The notes under the pieces were generated by a model, which had not been told where the DNA came from, ran no database searches, and saw only the letters and a program-made list of their open reading frames with translations. From NCBI GenBank assembly GCA_013180625.2, contig SNVD02011200.1, positions 310,001 to 374,000 on the forward strand: a stretch of DNA of 64,000 bases. Direction: 5' to 3'. How positions within the stretch are numbered: position 1 is the stretch's first letter; the number at the start of each line of letters is the position of its first letter. The DNA is from Boswellia sacra. Its lineage: Eukaryota; Streptophyta; Magnoliopsida; Sapindales; Burseraceae. Both the position numbers and the translations under genes were made by a program. Below are positions 47,657 to 58,872 of this stretch, piece after piece.

Positions 47657-47676
47657 CAGGTCTTAGGAGAGACCTG
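47657..47676 (-). other. conserved 3'-flank hairpin of peptide G
   Basis: CAGGTCT and AGACCTG form a seven-pair stem with a six-base loop. The loop differs from copies E and F while the stem is preserved and extended by one pair. Confidence 0.5.
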
Positions 47677-47731
47677 GAAAGCTACATAATTACTTATAAT
47701 GGAGATTTGTTTTTGGACAGAGCTTGCTAGG

Positions 47732-48126
47732 CTAATCGCACTTGCATGGACAACATCCATTCGGTGGTGCCGGGGCGCAACACTTACAAGCTGGACAAAA
47801 GGGTCCTCCTTGCAGCAACATTCGATGGGGACCTGCCCAAAAAAAAAAAAAAAGCGCAACAATATCGAAATTAATTAAAAAACTTAAACTTATTAGAAAA
47901 AAATTAATAATAATAGTATATAGATATAGGATATATATGTTCTGATATTATGATCAGTAGCTATTTGAATCAAAATCTTAAATCCAAGAAACGAACTAGT
48001 GAAGTGGTGATATATGTGATTACCCTCCAGAGTGAATCGAGCTGCTTCAGATATCACCATTGGAGAGAACACCATGGCAATGATCAGAAGGGACACCAGC
48101 AAAGTCCTTGCACTGTTACCTGCCAT
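47732..48126 (-). CDS. secreted cysteine-rich peptide G, 67 aa
   Basis: Exons 48024-48126 and 47732-47832 join at phase 1. Signal peptide MAGNSARTLLVSLLIIAMV, then FSPMVISEAARF. Mature core CPACKCC, APAPPNG, CCPCKCD: all eight cysteines kept, but two Val between cysteines are Lys, making this copy markedly more basic than E and F. TATA box at about 48202-48209. It lies downstream of the only intact oxygenase of the window. Confidence 0.84.
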
Positions 48127-49187
48127 ATCTGGTAAGCTTTGAGTAAATTGTAAACAATCTGCTTAATTAGTTTGTGTAGCATTGGATGGCCAGCATACAC
48201 ATTTATATAGCCACAGGGGCCGCAGTTTTTGAATTAATTGAGAGATTGATTCCCCAATAATCAACTAGATTGATGATAGTCTTAGTTAAAACCTAGCAGC
48301 AACCTAACTTGGAGGGGAAAAAAAAAATTCTCATAGACTTTTTCTCATGAATTTATATATTCTTGGACCTTGACATGACTTCCTCTGCTTCAAAAATTTA
48401 TCATTACTTAAAATAGAGCTTATGTGACCATGGCTAATCATAATATTTAAGTTAGTATTTACTTTTAATACAACATTATATATAACTCTACTTTCTTGGG
48501 ACTCTGTTGCTGTATAAATTATATATCAATAAGATCATCAAAACCAATTTTAAGTTCGGGTTGTTCAACATTTTTAATTGTACCAATGCATGTACTTGGA
48601 TTAAAAAATGTTATCACTGGTTTGGTTCCAGTTAGAGTTTGCTGTAACTCATCACAACATCAAGGTTTAGAACCTTCTAGTTTATACAAGAAAATTTGAC
48701 TATTTGGTTGTTTGTAAACTTATATTTTGAATACTTGAAGTAAGTCTCTCATCGCTAATCTGAAGTTTTTTCTTTCTTTTCTTTTCTTTTCCTTTCACAT
48801 TAAAGTGAGGCAGATATGTGGCTTTGACTAAGTTTTGATGGCGACTGACCTGAATTTATGAAGTTTGATGATCAAGCTCTTGCTAAATGTCTACATGACT
48901 TGGTTACTTGCATGTCCAGATTTGAATGTCTAGGTGGAACACATTTGCACATAAAAGTAGGCAAATACAAAGATAATAGCCTTTTTTTAGAAACAAACTG
49001 ATCATACAAAAACATCTCTCTCAAACCATGATTACAACATTTATTTTTCTCACAAGAACTTTTAGAAACTAGTTCTCCATGGTGACATCTTAGAATGCCA
49101 TTGATCTACTCTCTTAGTTAACTCTTCTGGTAATGATCCTGGCAGAGTAATTTACCCATCAAGCTCCAGAGCTGCCAGATATTTCCT
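48127..49187. other. spacer between peptide G and the intact oxygenase
   Basis: It holds the promoter of peptide G and the 3' flank of the oxygenase, both shared with the other units. No gene is supported. Confidence 0.45.
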
Positions 49188-52076
49188 TTACCATTTTAGC
49201 TTCTCAGGGAAGTACTGAAATAACAATATAACAACTTCATGTTAAGGATAGATAATGAGAACAAATGATATGAAAATATGACTTTTGAGCGCTTCAAGTA
49301 GATAAAATCAGGAGGAGCCCACCTTTTTGATAAGGGAGAGGTAGTAAGGCTTGACCTTTTCGACATCTATCCTGACTTTGCTCTTGCTATAAAGGTCATA
49401 TTTGCTGTGCACGAAAACATTGAATAAACAGACGGTTAAGCATACACAGCTCTCTAGCCTCACAAGCAAAACTTATCAAATTGATTGATTGAATGTAGTT
49501 ACTATTAAGCTTACTTGAATATTTGTAGCCACTTCAGATTCTCAATATCTTCCTCGTTCATTAAGTGCTTATATGCTTCTGACCTGTGTAGTGCTGCAAT
49601 ACGAAAATTTCTTACATTAATATCATTTGATTCTAAACTACATACATCTTCGTATATAACTTGTAAATGAAATGATGCTTTGTATTGGTCACCATAGAAG
49701 GAGTGGTATCTAATAATGAAAAGAGCTGCTGAAGGCAGAGTGGTCTTATTCTCCTTGGCCACCTAATTCAAGAAGACGAATTCAGTTAGCTCCGAGCAAA
49801 GAAAATTTATGGAGAGCAAAGCAATGCAAGTAGTTTAATTGAGATTTGAAGAACTATACCAAGTACATGTAGTCATCGTGCCCCCATGTCATCATAACAT
49901 TGTTCAATCCGCATCCTTCTGTGTAAACTCCGTATTTAGTGTTGTAAGCAGGATTGTCAAAGTCCGGATTTTCTTTGAAATACTGTGTGCAAAAACAAGG
50001 CAATTTGTATCAGAATTTGCTAATGTCTAACAAACAAGATCTGCCTAAGACTGTATCTCTATTTGTTACAATACTGAAAAGGACCTTGTGGTGAACGATT
50101 GATTCGTCAAAAGCACAGCCAACAGGGTATGTATCACCTGTAATACAAGTATATTAATAACTTAAAATGGTCATATTAATAGCTTCTTTTCCACTTAAAA
50201 CGATGTGCAAGTATGTAACTCACCAACAACAGCCCATTGAGGAAGCCCTCCAAAGCTAGGAAGAAGCAGCACCTTGCCAAGATCTATAACCCATGTAATA
50301 GCAAAGTTAAGATGTAGTTGACTATAGTTTAAAACAAGCATAATCATATTACTATTAAGAGACAAGCAAGCAAATATATACCATGGATAAGACCAGTCAA
50401 GTGCAACCAATCTTCATTAGGATAGTCTTTTCTAATAGCTTCAGCAGTCTGCAACAAGTGTTCAATTTGAGGTTCGTCCAAGTCTGGATCACTCTCATCG
50501 ACCACATCATTGAGAAGTTCACAGCATTCCCATATGCTCATTTCCACTCTGTTTAATTTGCCATACTCTGCCCTCATCCTCTTGACCTGTAATTCAATTG
50601 AGATAAGTGCTACCACTGGATACATATGATTACTGATTAGATTTCACATATAATGTCACTGAGTAATTAATTGCTTACAAAGTCATAAGTCTGGTTAATG
50701 TGGTTGATTCTATAGAAATTCTCCACACCTTCTTGCCTTTCACTTTCAACATCATAATCTCTGTCACACGTGCACATTAGAAAAAAATTTAAAACTTGTT
50801 GAAACAACAAAAACAAAAAAAATAATAGCAGTAATTTTGCTAAATGACCCACCTATTTGCTAAGGAACACAGACTTCAGAATAGAAACAGAAGTGATAGA
50901 TGAAACATGGATTACTTCGAAGTAAATGGATATCTATATCGTTACATAAGAGAATATGTTCCTTTATTTCTAGCGATGATAAAAATCAATAGGCCTGGCC
51001 CAAAATCTATGGGCTGGGTATCAAATTAAGTTAGACATTAACTTTGTTGTATGGGCCGAAAGGCCCAAAACCCGACCCAGAAAGAAAAACCTACCCGAAG
51101 TTTAAGAGAAAATAATAATAATAATATTAGTAATAATAATGATAATAATAATAACAATAATAAGTGCAAGGCATGTCCTTCATTGAAAAAAAAATATAGA
51201 GAAATAATAAGTACAAGGTATGTCCTTTATTGAAAAAAAAATATAGAGAAAGATATGTCCTTTACTGAAAATTCAGTTAGATACTTCTTGGATATGCCAA
51301 GTTCAACTGTTCAAGTTGTTAGATAATTCTTGATTTTGTCAAATTGATGAATTGTTCTTTTGGTCTGCATACTAGCAAGGAAACAATAATGAATTATTGG
51401 ATAATTGATCTGCTTATTTTTCAAGTCCCAGCTATGTTTTCCAGATCAGTATTCCATTGGGCCTCATCAACCCTTATAATTAAGCTTATTTTCCATGATT
51501 TGTCATAATAAATATCTTCTAGGTGGAAGCATTTGCAAGTCCATATATATTAATAATTGATTAATTAGCAAATTAAAGAGCTACCTAAAGGTGTGGCCAA
51601 ATGAATTGGTATGTGGCACCAGAAATCCACCATCTAACAACAGTACTTCTTTGTCATCATTCAGGACCTCCTTTTCCTGTGCCTCAACTCCTGATAATAA
51701 TCAAAATCAAGACAATAAAAGCATTGCATATATATATGTTTATTAAGCTTATCAAAAACAATTTAATCCACCAAAAAATGTTCTCTTTTCAATATTAATT
51801 TTAAAAAATAAAAACAGAAAGAAAACTTAAACCCAGAAAAAATGTCAGTATAATATCTATAAATCAAACTTTATAAATAAAAAATTTTTCCCTTTTTCTG
51901 AAAATACTGCTATTGCAGTTTACAAACGCTTGAAACCCAATAAAAAAAGAAAAAAAAAACCATCATGCATGTTGGTGAATAAAGAGCAATCCTCGAAGAA
52001 AATAGAAGCAAAAACATTAAAAACAAAAACAAAAAGGGGAATTACCAAAATGAGGTTGCTCAATGAGGATCGTCAT
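49188..52076 (-). CDS. MIOX: myo-inositol oxygenase, intact, 305 aa
   Basis: Eleven exons keep frame: 52046-52076, 51585-51690, 50679-50760, 50382-50586, 50224-50283, 50085-50137, 49860-49982, 49693-49762, 49515-49593, 49323-49404, 49188-49214. The protein starts MTILIEQPHFG and ends YFPEKLKW. It oxidises myo-inositol to D-glucuronate in the cytosol with a mixed-valent di-iron centre, feeding UDP-glucuronate and cell-wall sugars. Family motifs: HTFRDYDVESERQ, MSIWECCELLND, LLQTAEAIRKDYP, LIHDLGKVL (the His-Asp pair), CAFDESIVHHK (His ligand), TWGHDDYMYL, FIIRYHSFY. Length is normal for plant MIOX (about 300-315). The AAG|GTCCTT donor of exon 6 is unusual but GT-AG. A TATA box and CCAAT motif lie upstream. 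Two decayed copies lie to the left. Confidence 0.93.
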
Positions 52077-52180
52077 CCTGGATGATGGCAACAAGAAAAA
52101 CAAATGAAAACAAAAGAAATGCTGAAGTGAAATGGAAATGACGAGGGCTTTGCATGATTTTGTTAGCAGAAATGGAAGGT

Positions 52181-52187
52181 ATTTATA
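52181..52187 (-). promoter_or_regulatory. TATA box of the intact oxygenase
   Basis: TATAAAT on the minus strand, preceded by a CCAAT motif (52188-52192), about 105 bases before the ATG at 52076. Confidence 0.6.
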
Positions 52188-52497
52188 ATTGGCCGGAAAG
52201 CCCTTCCCTGAGAATTTGGAGGTCCCGAGTCCTTCACTGAAAATCTTAAACTTTCAATGTTTTTTTACTATACCTGCATTTCTATATTTTAATATTATTT
52301 TCCAATATCTTTCCTTCAACTATCAATATTTATCTCTTTTATATATTTTTTTTCGTATTAAAATTTATATGTGACATAGAAATTTAGCTATAAAGTTGAA
52401 AAAATGAGTCCCATGCAAGTTGGCAACTGGGCTTTGTACAGAAAGAGAGAGAGACATAATTTTATTTTTTGTCTTTTTGTCTATCATCATTAAGTTA

Positions 52498-53212
52498 GGT
52501 GTTGTTTGGGAGTGCCATACAAAATGCATATTTTATATAAGTACTTTTACCAAAGCATTTGATACCATATATTTAGAAATTCATTATATATTATTTATAT
52601 ATGATGAGGGTTTTCACAATATACAAAAAAATGCTTGTAAATAAAACAAATTTCCATGGAACAATGTTAAAGTGTCCTTTAATGAGGTTTTGAAGGAGTA
52701 CTTTTCAGTACTTCTAATTAATTGATATTACAGAAATATATTTTTAAATTAAGTATTTATCAACTTTTTAACAAAGTAAAAGTCCTTATCTTAAAAACTG
52801 TAAAAAAAAAAAACTAATTTATAGAGATAAATCCAATATGCTAGTAGTTTAGTGATCCTATTATCTGTTAAAAACTAAAATAGCTATTTTTACAAATATT
52901 AAAAATTGTTTTGAAGAAATATATATAACATTATATTTTTTACATAATTTACAGATTATTAGATTTAAACCTTTTATAAAATTAAAATTAAATCTAATTT
53001 ATATAGATGATACATTGTTAACATTATATGTAAAATATGTGTAAAAGCTTATGTGAAAAAATATATCCTTGAATCCACACATATTTTTTGAGGAAGTATT
53101 TGATATATTTTATCTTTAAAAAAATTCCATTAAATATATATTTAAAAGATAGAACCGTGCGGATAATTCATAAGTGCTTTCATCATTAATAAAGGGGGAT
53201 CCAAACACTGCC
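52498..53212. mobile_element. PIF/Harbinger-like (Tourist-type) non-autonomous element
   Basis: The left end GGTGTTGTTTGGGAGTG is matched by the complement of the right end, GGCAGTGTTTGGATCCC. A TTA trinucleotide flanks both sides (52495-52497 and 53213-53215), the usual Harbinger target. The 715-base interior is AT-rich and non-coding. It lies about 0.4 kb upstream of the oxygenase start. Confidence 0.6.
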
Positions 53213-53339
53213 TTATGTCAATAAAAAATAGAAAAAAGGAAATATGAAATATTTTATTAGTATATCTAGTGGGTAGAAATACAATGATGATGAGACCTTT
53301 TGCTTTTATCAGGACTGAGTCAGGTTTGAGTTGGATACC

Positions 53340-53610
53340 ACAATCCCAGAGCATCACGTGACCTACTTGTGAGGGCCCACTGACGTGGCATCCAGTCAGG
53401 GACTGTGACTTTTCCTCTTACGCTATCATCGAAACTTTTGTTTCTATTCGGCGGATACTATTTCCAGCCAATGCTTGACTTGGCGCCGATCACCATCTAA
53501 AGCGCGTTCATGATCCGACGGTCAGAGTACTTTCTGAGACGGCCACGCGTCTCTTCATGAGCATGTTGGGTTTCTGCCACGTGTGTGCTCCGAGAACACG
53601 TGTTGGAAAA
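53340..53610. promoter_or_regulatory. GC-richer island with three G-boxes
   Basis: CACGTG occurs at 53355-53360, 53578-53583 and 53597-53602, with TGACGTGGC at about 53382-53390 between them. These are bZIP/bHLH-type sites. No gene start is supported immediately beside the island; it is 1.3-1.5 kb upstream of the oxygenase and could be a distal element or the promoter of an unrecognised transcript. Confidence 0.45.
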
Positions 53611-56031
53611 GGCTACCAGAGACAGCCTGGATAGCAAGTAAAAATCGGAAACCAACAAATCGAAAAGAGAATAGAAGAGAGGAAAGGAGACTTTAGAGGG
53701 AAGATTTTTGAGTTTTGTTGGAAATGGGACGAGTCTTATGTACTTTATAGTACGTATTATCAGATAATAAATTGGAAAAAATTCAGAAAATATCTTAATT
53801 TTCAATATAAAATCTTTAAAAGCATAAATAAATAATAAAAATTTTATGTGTATTTTTTGATAAATAACTTAACTCTAATCTGTATGAAATGTCGGTTTTT
53901 GATAAACAAGTCTTAAATTCCCAATGAAACCTGAAGGGAGACATATTTTTAATGGTTTAAGGTCACTATTAAACTATATTTTAATAACATATTTCATTCC
54001 TTTTTTTCAGATGAATTACTAATAAAATAAAAAATATCTAAGTTGTCACGAGTCAATTAAGATTTCAATAAACAAATGGTCAAAGTGAATTTGGTCATGA
54101 TAGAAGAAGATAAGTTTATGTAGGCTATCAAATTCAAAAGCGATAAGGGAATGATCTCATTACATATATAGATAAATTAATTAATCTAAATTGATAAGCA
54201 AGTTCTATTGAAAGTTTTTCGATGGACAATATTCACCGTCTTAAAAGCACCAACACAACATAAACTATAATCAGAAAATTGGCCTGCTGGCTTCAGCTTA
54301 CGGCATAGAATGCGCCACATCGCCATATTATAAAGAAAATATCTTTATGTTGTTACATGGCACAAGCCACTTAAGCTTGGATAATGCAAATTTATAAGAA
54401 TCTGTCAAATCGTCTTCATTGTCTTGTCAAGATGTTACTTTCATTCTTGCCTTTCTGGAGGGCACGTATGGACTCACCATTAACTTCAATACCACAATAT
54501 TTCAACTTAAAAAAATTAAAAATTAAAAAAAAATTGTGGAGGAGGAAAAGTTGTTTCGGCAAAATATCTTGTCAGCAACTGTTTAAAAGCATTTATGGTT
54601 GAGAAATTTCAGTAATCCAATCACATGATTCATGAGTTGGTTAGCCTGTCAAGGCATGGAAGCCTGTTGGTTTTCGGAGCAGTTGATAATTTAAGTTCAT
54701 TCGATAATCACCACAAGAATGGAATCGTATGTGTTGGCATGTAAAGGGTTACGTAATTTATCAGACTGCTGGTTTCACTGTTCGATCATGATTCACGATG
54801 GTAGAGATTATGATTGATGAAATTATTATTGTCGGTCCAACCAAAAATGTTATTTCTCTACTGTAAAAAGATGCGAATTGAGAAGGCTATGGAGTAGAGG
54901 CACTTCATTATTATGTTGTTTCTGCAAATTGGGACCTCCTCAATGACAATCTCGATAATTTTCACTTGACGGTTAGCTTGAATCCTAGCTAAGATGGCCG
55001 TGAGGAAAAGCTGAGATTAGCTTGTGTGAACTTTGATCAACGATCATCTCCTCATCTCCTGCTTGTTGGGTTTCAGGGCCTTCCTCTGCTTCTGCATTTG
55101 GAAGAAAAGAGTGTGACTCACTCACTCTCTAGGAATGGTGGCAACTGCAAAATAGAAAACATCCTTGTGATATGATTTCCATGGAGAAAAAATATTGGGT
55201 TTCTTTAACCTACTTTTCGCCATCAGTTTTGTGATCCCAACGCGACTATAAGCACAAGAAAGCATAACATCTACGCACGAGGCAAAATCTTAGTATATCA
55301 CTCCATGAAAATAAAATGTGGCATTATTAGATGACCTTGGTGGGGGCTTGCCAACTTCTAATAAATTTACGCTTGGCTTATATTAGCTTATACATGTAGG
55401 CTTGTAGCTCAGGGTCACATAGTCAAACAGTAGAAGCAAAGGATCAATGATGGGCTGTAGTGGATAACTGATCCTGCAATTCACCGTGAGATATAGTTAT
55501 TGATTAGTCATATCTCACTTGTGAACTTTCAAATATGTTAATGTGTACGATTACCGGAAAATTGGAAATCTTGCCTCATTGAAATTGCCTGGAGCCTCGA
55601 GTTGCTACTGGTAACAAAAATTTGAGTGCCATCCATCAAGTTCTGCAAAAGCACAAAGGAAATAAAGAGAAAAGATACTCTTTTTTTTCTAATGATGCTC
55701 TGTTGAACTGAGATTTCTATCAAAAAGATAACAAATAAGAGATTATTAAGTTATAGATTCACAATTTACAGAGTGGAAAATTGTCAATATATGTCCACAA
55801 AATACTCTTATTTGCTTAATTATGTTATTCCTGACGTCGTTTAAGTGAGTATTTATACAATTAAAAAATTGGACCAAATGATTAAAACTTTGTAGCCTCT
55901 CTCAAGTAGTGAAACAACAAAGAATTTAATCCAAAACTTTTTTAACTTCCCAAAATAGAACAAAAAAAAAAAAAAAAAAAGATAGAAGGAAGGATGAGAA
56001 ATTATCTGGGAGAGGTCGCAGCCCTGAGAAC
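53611..56031. other. intergenic, no gene recognised
   Basis: AT-rich and non-coding. The stretch 55540-55700 on the minus strand could hold a 3' leader exon for the NLR pseudogene, but I see no protein signature. Confidence 0.35.
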
Positions 56032-58872
56032 TCAGTGACGGCTTCTTTGCACATTTTCGAAATCAATTTCGATGTTTGGGACATGAGAGATCTTAGGCCA
56101 ATCCTCCCCAACCCTGTAACGTTTTTCTAAATAGGGCATTGGCAAATCTCCAACGTTTCCAGGCTTGTTGACTGAAGAAGATAGTTTGGTACTGTTTTTA
56201 ATTTGGGATAACGTACAATTTCCAAGGAACGAAGAGACGGCATGATTTTATTGTCTCCTTTAATCATTTCTGATATCACATCATCCCACTCTTCCCATTC
56301 ATCCATTCGTCCGAAAAGGAGATACTTTAAATTACGGAAGGTAATAATATTGGGTGAGATTGATCCTCTACTATCACCTTCTATGCCTAGAAATTCACAA
56401 ACAACTTTCTTCAAGCTTCCCATTCTTTGTATAGAAAATGATTCAAGGAGTGGCAATTTTCCCAAAGAAGGCAGTAGCTGATAATTCATGCAAGAATACA
56501 ATGATATCTGCCTTACATTCACTAATGACAATAGCCAATGAGGGACACAGTGTTGCCCTTAAAAGTAAGATATTCTTATTTTATCTAAATTTGGAGGTGG
56601 TAGTAAGGCTTCAAGAAGTGCTTCATCATCTTCATTTCTCATCAAATATTAAATTCAAATTTAGGAGGTTTTTCTTATTAAGTTCTGCTTTCGTAGCCTC
56701 TTCCACATCTTTCACGTTCCCAACTTTTCTAGAGAAAGAGACCCTCGAAGATAGTTTAAGCCTTTGAAACATGCAAGAGAACATGCATTGGTACCGTAGA
56801 CATCTTTATTTGAAATGAGTTTCCTTATGTCCGCAGACAAGTTAATCTTTCAATTCCTTTTGGCATATAACTTAGTGAAGAAGTCTCAGGGTTTACTAAA
56901 TGTCTTAAGTTGATTAACTTTCCCATCCCTGTAGGCAATTTTCTGAGATTACGACACCAACCAAGCTCTAAGGTTTGCAAATTATACAAGTCGTGTAGTG
57001 TTTCAGGCAGTTCTTGAATTTCTTCATTGTAAGACAAGCCAAGATACCTCAAGTGCATCCATTTCTCAACTCCACTCGGAAACTCTTTAATTGAATTCTG
57101 TTAAAAATCATTGTTACTCAATTCTAAAACCCTTGGAGTTGTTAACAAATTAAATAGTTTGGATAGAGTAATGCCAGCCATAAAACTGCCTCTATAGTCT
57201 ATCACAACACTACGCAATTTTTTTTCTTTGAACATGGAAATAGGAAATGAACCCCCACGAACTGTGATCACTGAATGGTGAGCTCTTCTAAACAAAGGAT
57301 CTAATTGAGAAATACCATCAAACTCTACAGTACAAAATTCATTCTTTGTCATAAATTGAGCAAAATCGTGCACTATATCATGCATTCCACATTTTATTAT
57401 GCTGTTATCATTTTCAGATTTTCTAAAATCTTGAAAGAAAGAGCGTATTGCTAAGTTTTCAAAGAATTCTTCACCAACCAACTCCATTTCTTTATTTTGT
57501 CCCCCATTAAGAAAATTTTGAGCCATCCAAAATTTAATCAATCTATCTTTCTCTATTTCATAACTTTTTGGAAAAATGACACAATATGAAAAACATTTTT
57601 TCATTGCATATGGAAAATCACAGTAGCTCAATAGTAGAGGTGGGAAAAGCCCTCTTTCTACCTCTTCTAGTTGCCATAAGGCACTATCTAACACATTTTG
57701 CCACTCTTCAATTTTTCTTTTCTATCGCAAGAGACTCCCCAAAAGTTTTTATGGCAAGAGGTAAACCCTTACACTTGTCTACAATTTTTCTGCCAACATC
57801 TGTTAATTTTTCACACTCTTCGTGTGTTCTTCCGAAAAAAGAACCTTGACTGAGCAATAACCAAGATTCCACTTGAGAAAGTGTCCTCAGTGAAATCATG
57901 TTTATGCTTTCCATGATGTTTGCAACACTCTCCTAACGTGTTGTCACCAAAATTTTACTTCCTATTGAACAACACTTAAAAGAATGCATTATTTATTCAA
58001 AACATTTGGGATCCTCAGTCCAAACATCATCTTAGATAAGTAAAAACTTCTTTCCGTCAATACATTGACGAATGTTTTGTAAATTAGTTTCTAGTTCAAC
58101 TAAATTTGATGCCTCATTTGTAATAGATGCAAGGATTGCTTTAGCAATCCTAAACTCATTGAAAGGATTAGAGACACAGACCCATATTCTTTTTTCGAAA
58201 TGCGCCTTTACATTATCATCGTTGAAAACTAGACGAGCAAGAAAGAGTTGTTTTTCCAATCCCACCCATCCCTACTATGGAAAAAATAGGGAGGGTCAAT
58301 TCTTGATTGCTCTCACTCAACAAGTTTAGTAATGTGTTAACCCTTATATGAATCTCAGACATATCAACAAGAGAGGTAGTCATTTGTCGTTCGAGTTCTC
58401 CATTACCCTTCACTAAGCTAAAACCAAAGCTCTCCTTTTCCATAGCAATAGCATCTAGTCTTTTATTCAGACTCTGTATCTTAGTAGCAATGTCATGACG
58501 GAGGAACACTTGTGCGCAAGAAAAGAGATTGGAAGGTTTGAGGAAAGAACAAACCTTGCTCACAGGCTTGAAAGCAGTTTCAACTTGCTTAAGTTTCGGC
58601 TTCTGAATTGCAGTGTTCCACTTATCTAACACATCATCTATGTCATAAGATATGTCTGTAAGCTTTTCCAACCAATCTTTCACAGCATGTTCCTTCACTT
58701 GTCTGTTCTCTGCTTCATCAAGTACCCCTTGGATGGCCTGGAAGTTGCTGTTGAGCTTTTGGACTTCTCCGTCAACACCCACAACCAAGTTTACCTTTGC
58801 TTCTATCTGCTTCCGAAGGATGGAAGCCAATTGCTCCAAGACTACAGAAAAAAGCACCTCAGCCGTTCTCAA
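56032..58872 (-). pseudogene. CC-NB-LRR (RGA-type) resistance gene homologue, multiply disrupted
   Basis: The coiled coil begins MRTAEVLFSVVLEQLASI; the P-loop is VGMGGIGKTTL. A frameshift near 58245 follows. RNBS-A reads HFEKRIWVCVSNPF. In-frame stops occur at 58032-58034 (in LLI-stop-DDVW, kinase-2), 57993-57995 and 57933-57935. GLPLAIKTFG is followed by another frameshift near 57715. Winged-helix and MHD regions (CGMHDIVHDFA) are open, a stop lies at about 57101-57103, and LRRs continue (56825-57058, 56127-56531) to a C-terminus in yet another frame (EDWPKISHVPNIEID, stop at 56032-56034). The intact form would be about 900 residues. It is homologous to the NLR pseudogene at 15.6-18.5 kb but with independent lesions. 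Confidence 0.86.

Larger units (their letters stand above)
45413..47731. other. oxygenase intron-2 remnant, AT-rich insert and unit junction
   Basis: Matches to intron 2 of the intact oxygenase are at 45507-45625 and 46675-46765. The part 45640-46480 has no counterpart in the intact copy. No supported gene. Confidence 0.45.
47130..51460. repeat. tandem duplication unit 3: peptide G plus most of the intact oxygenase
   Basis: Same order of landmarks as units 1 and 2. It ends in intron 2 of the intact oxygenase (last shared block about 51365-51455, AATTATTGGATAAT and CCAGATCAG). Exons 1 and 2 lie beyond the shared segment. Confidence 0.75.

Noticed and set aside
53497..53805. 102-codon minus-strand frame over the G-box island
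   Set aside because: Hydrophobic AT-rich N-terminus followed by unrelated sequence, no family signal; its position over clustered G-boxes suggests regulatory DNA.
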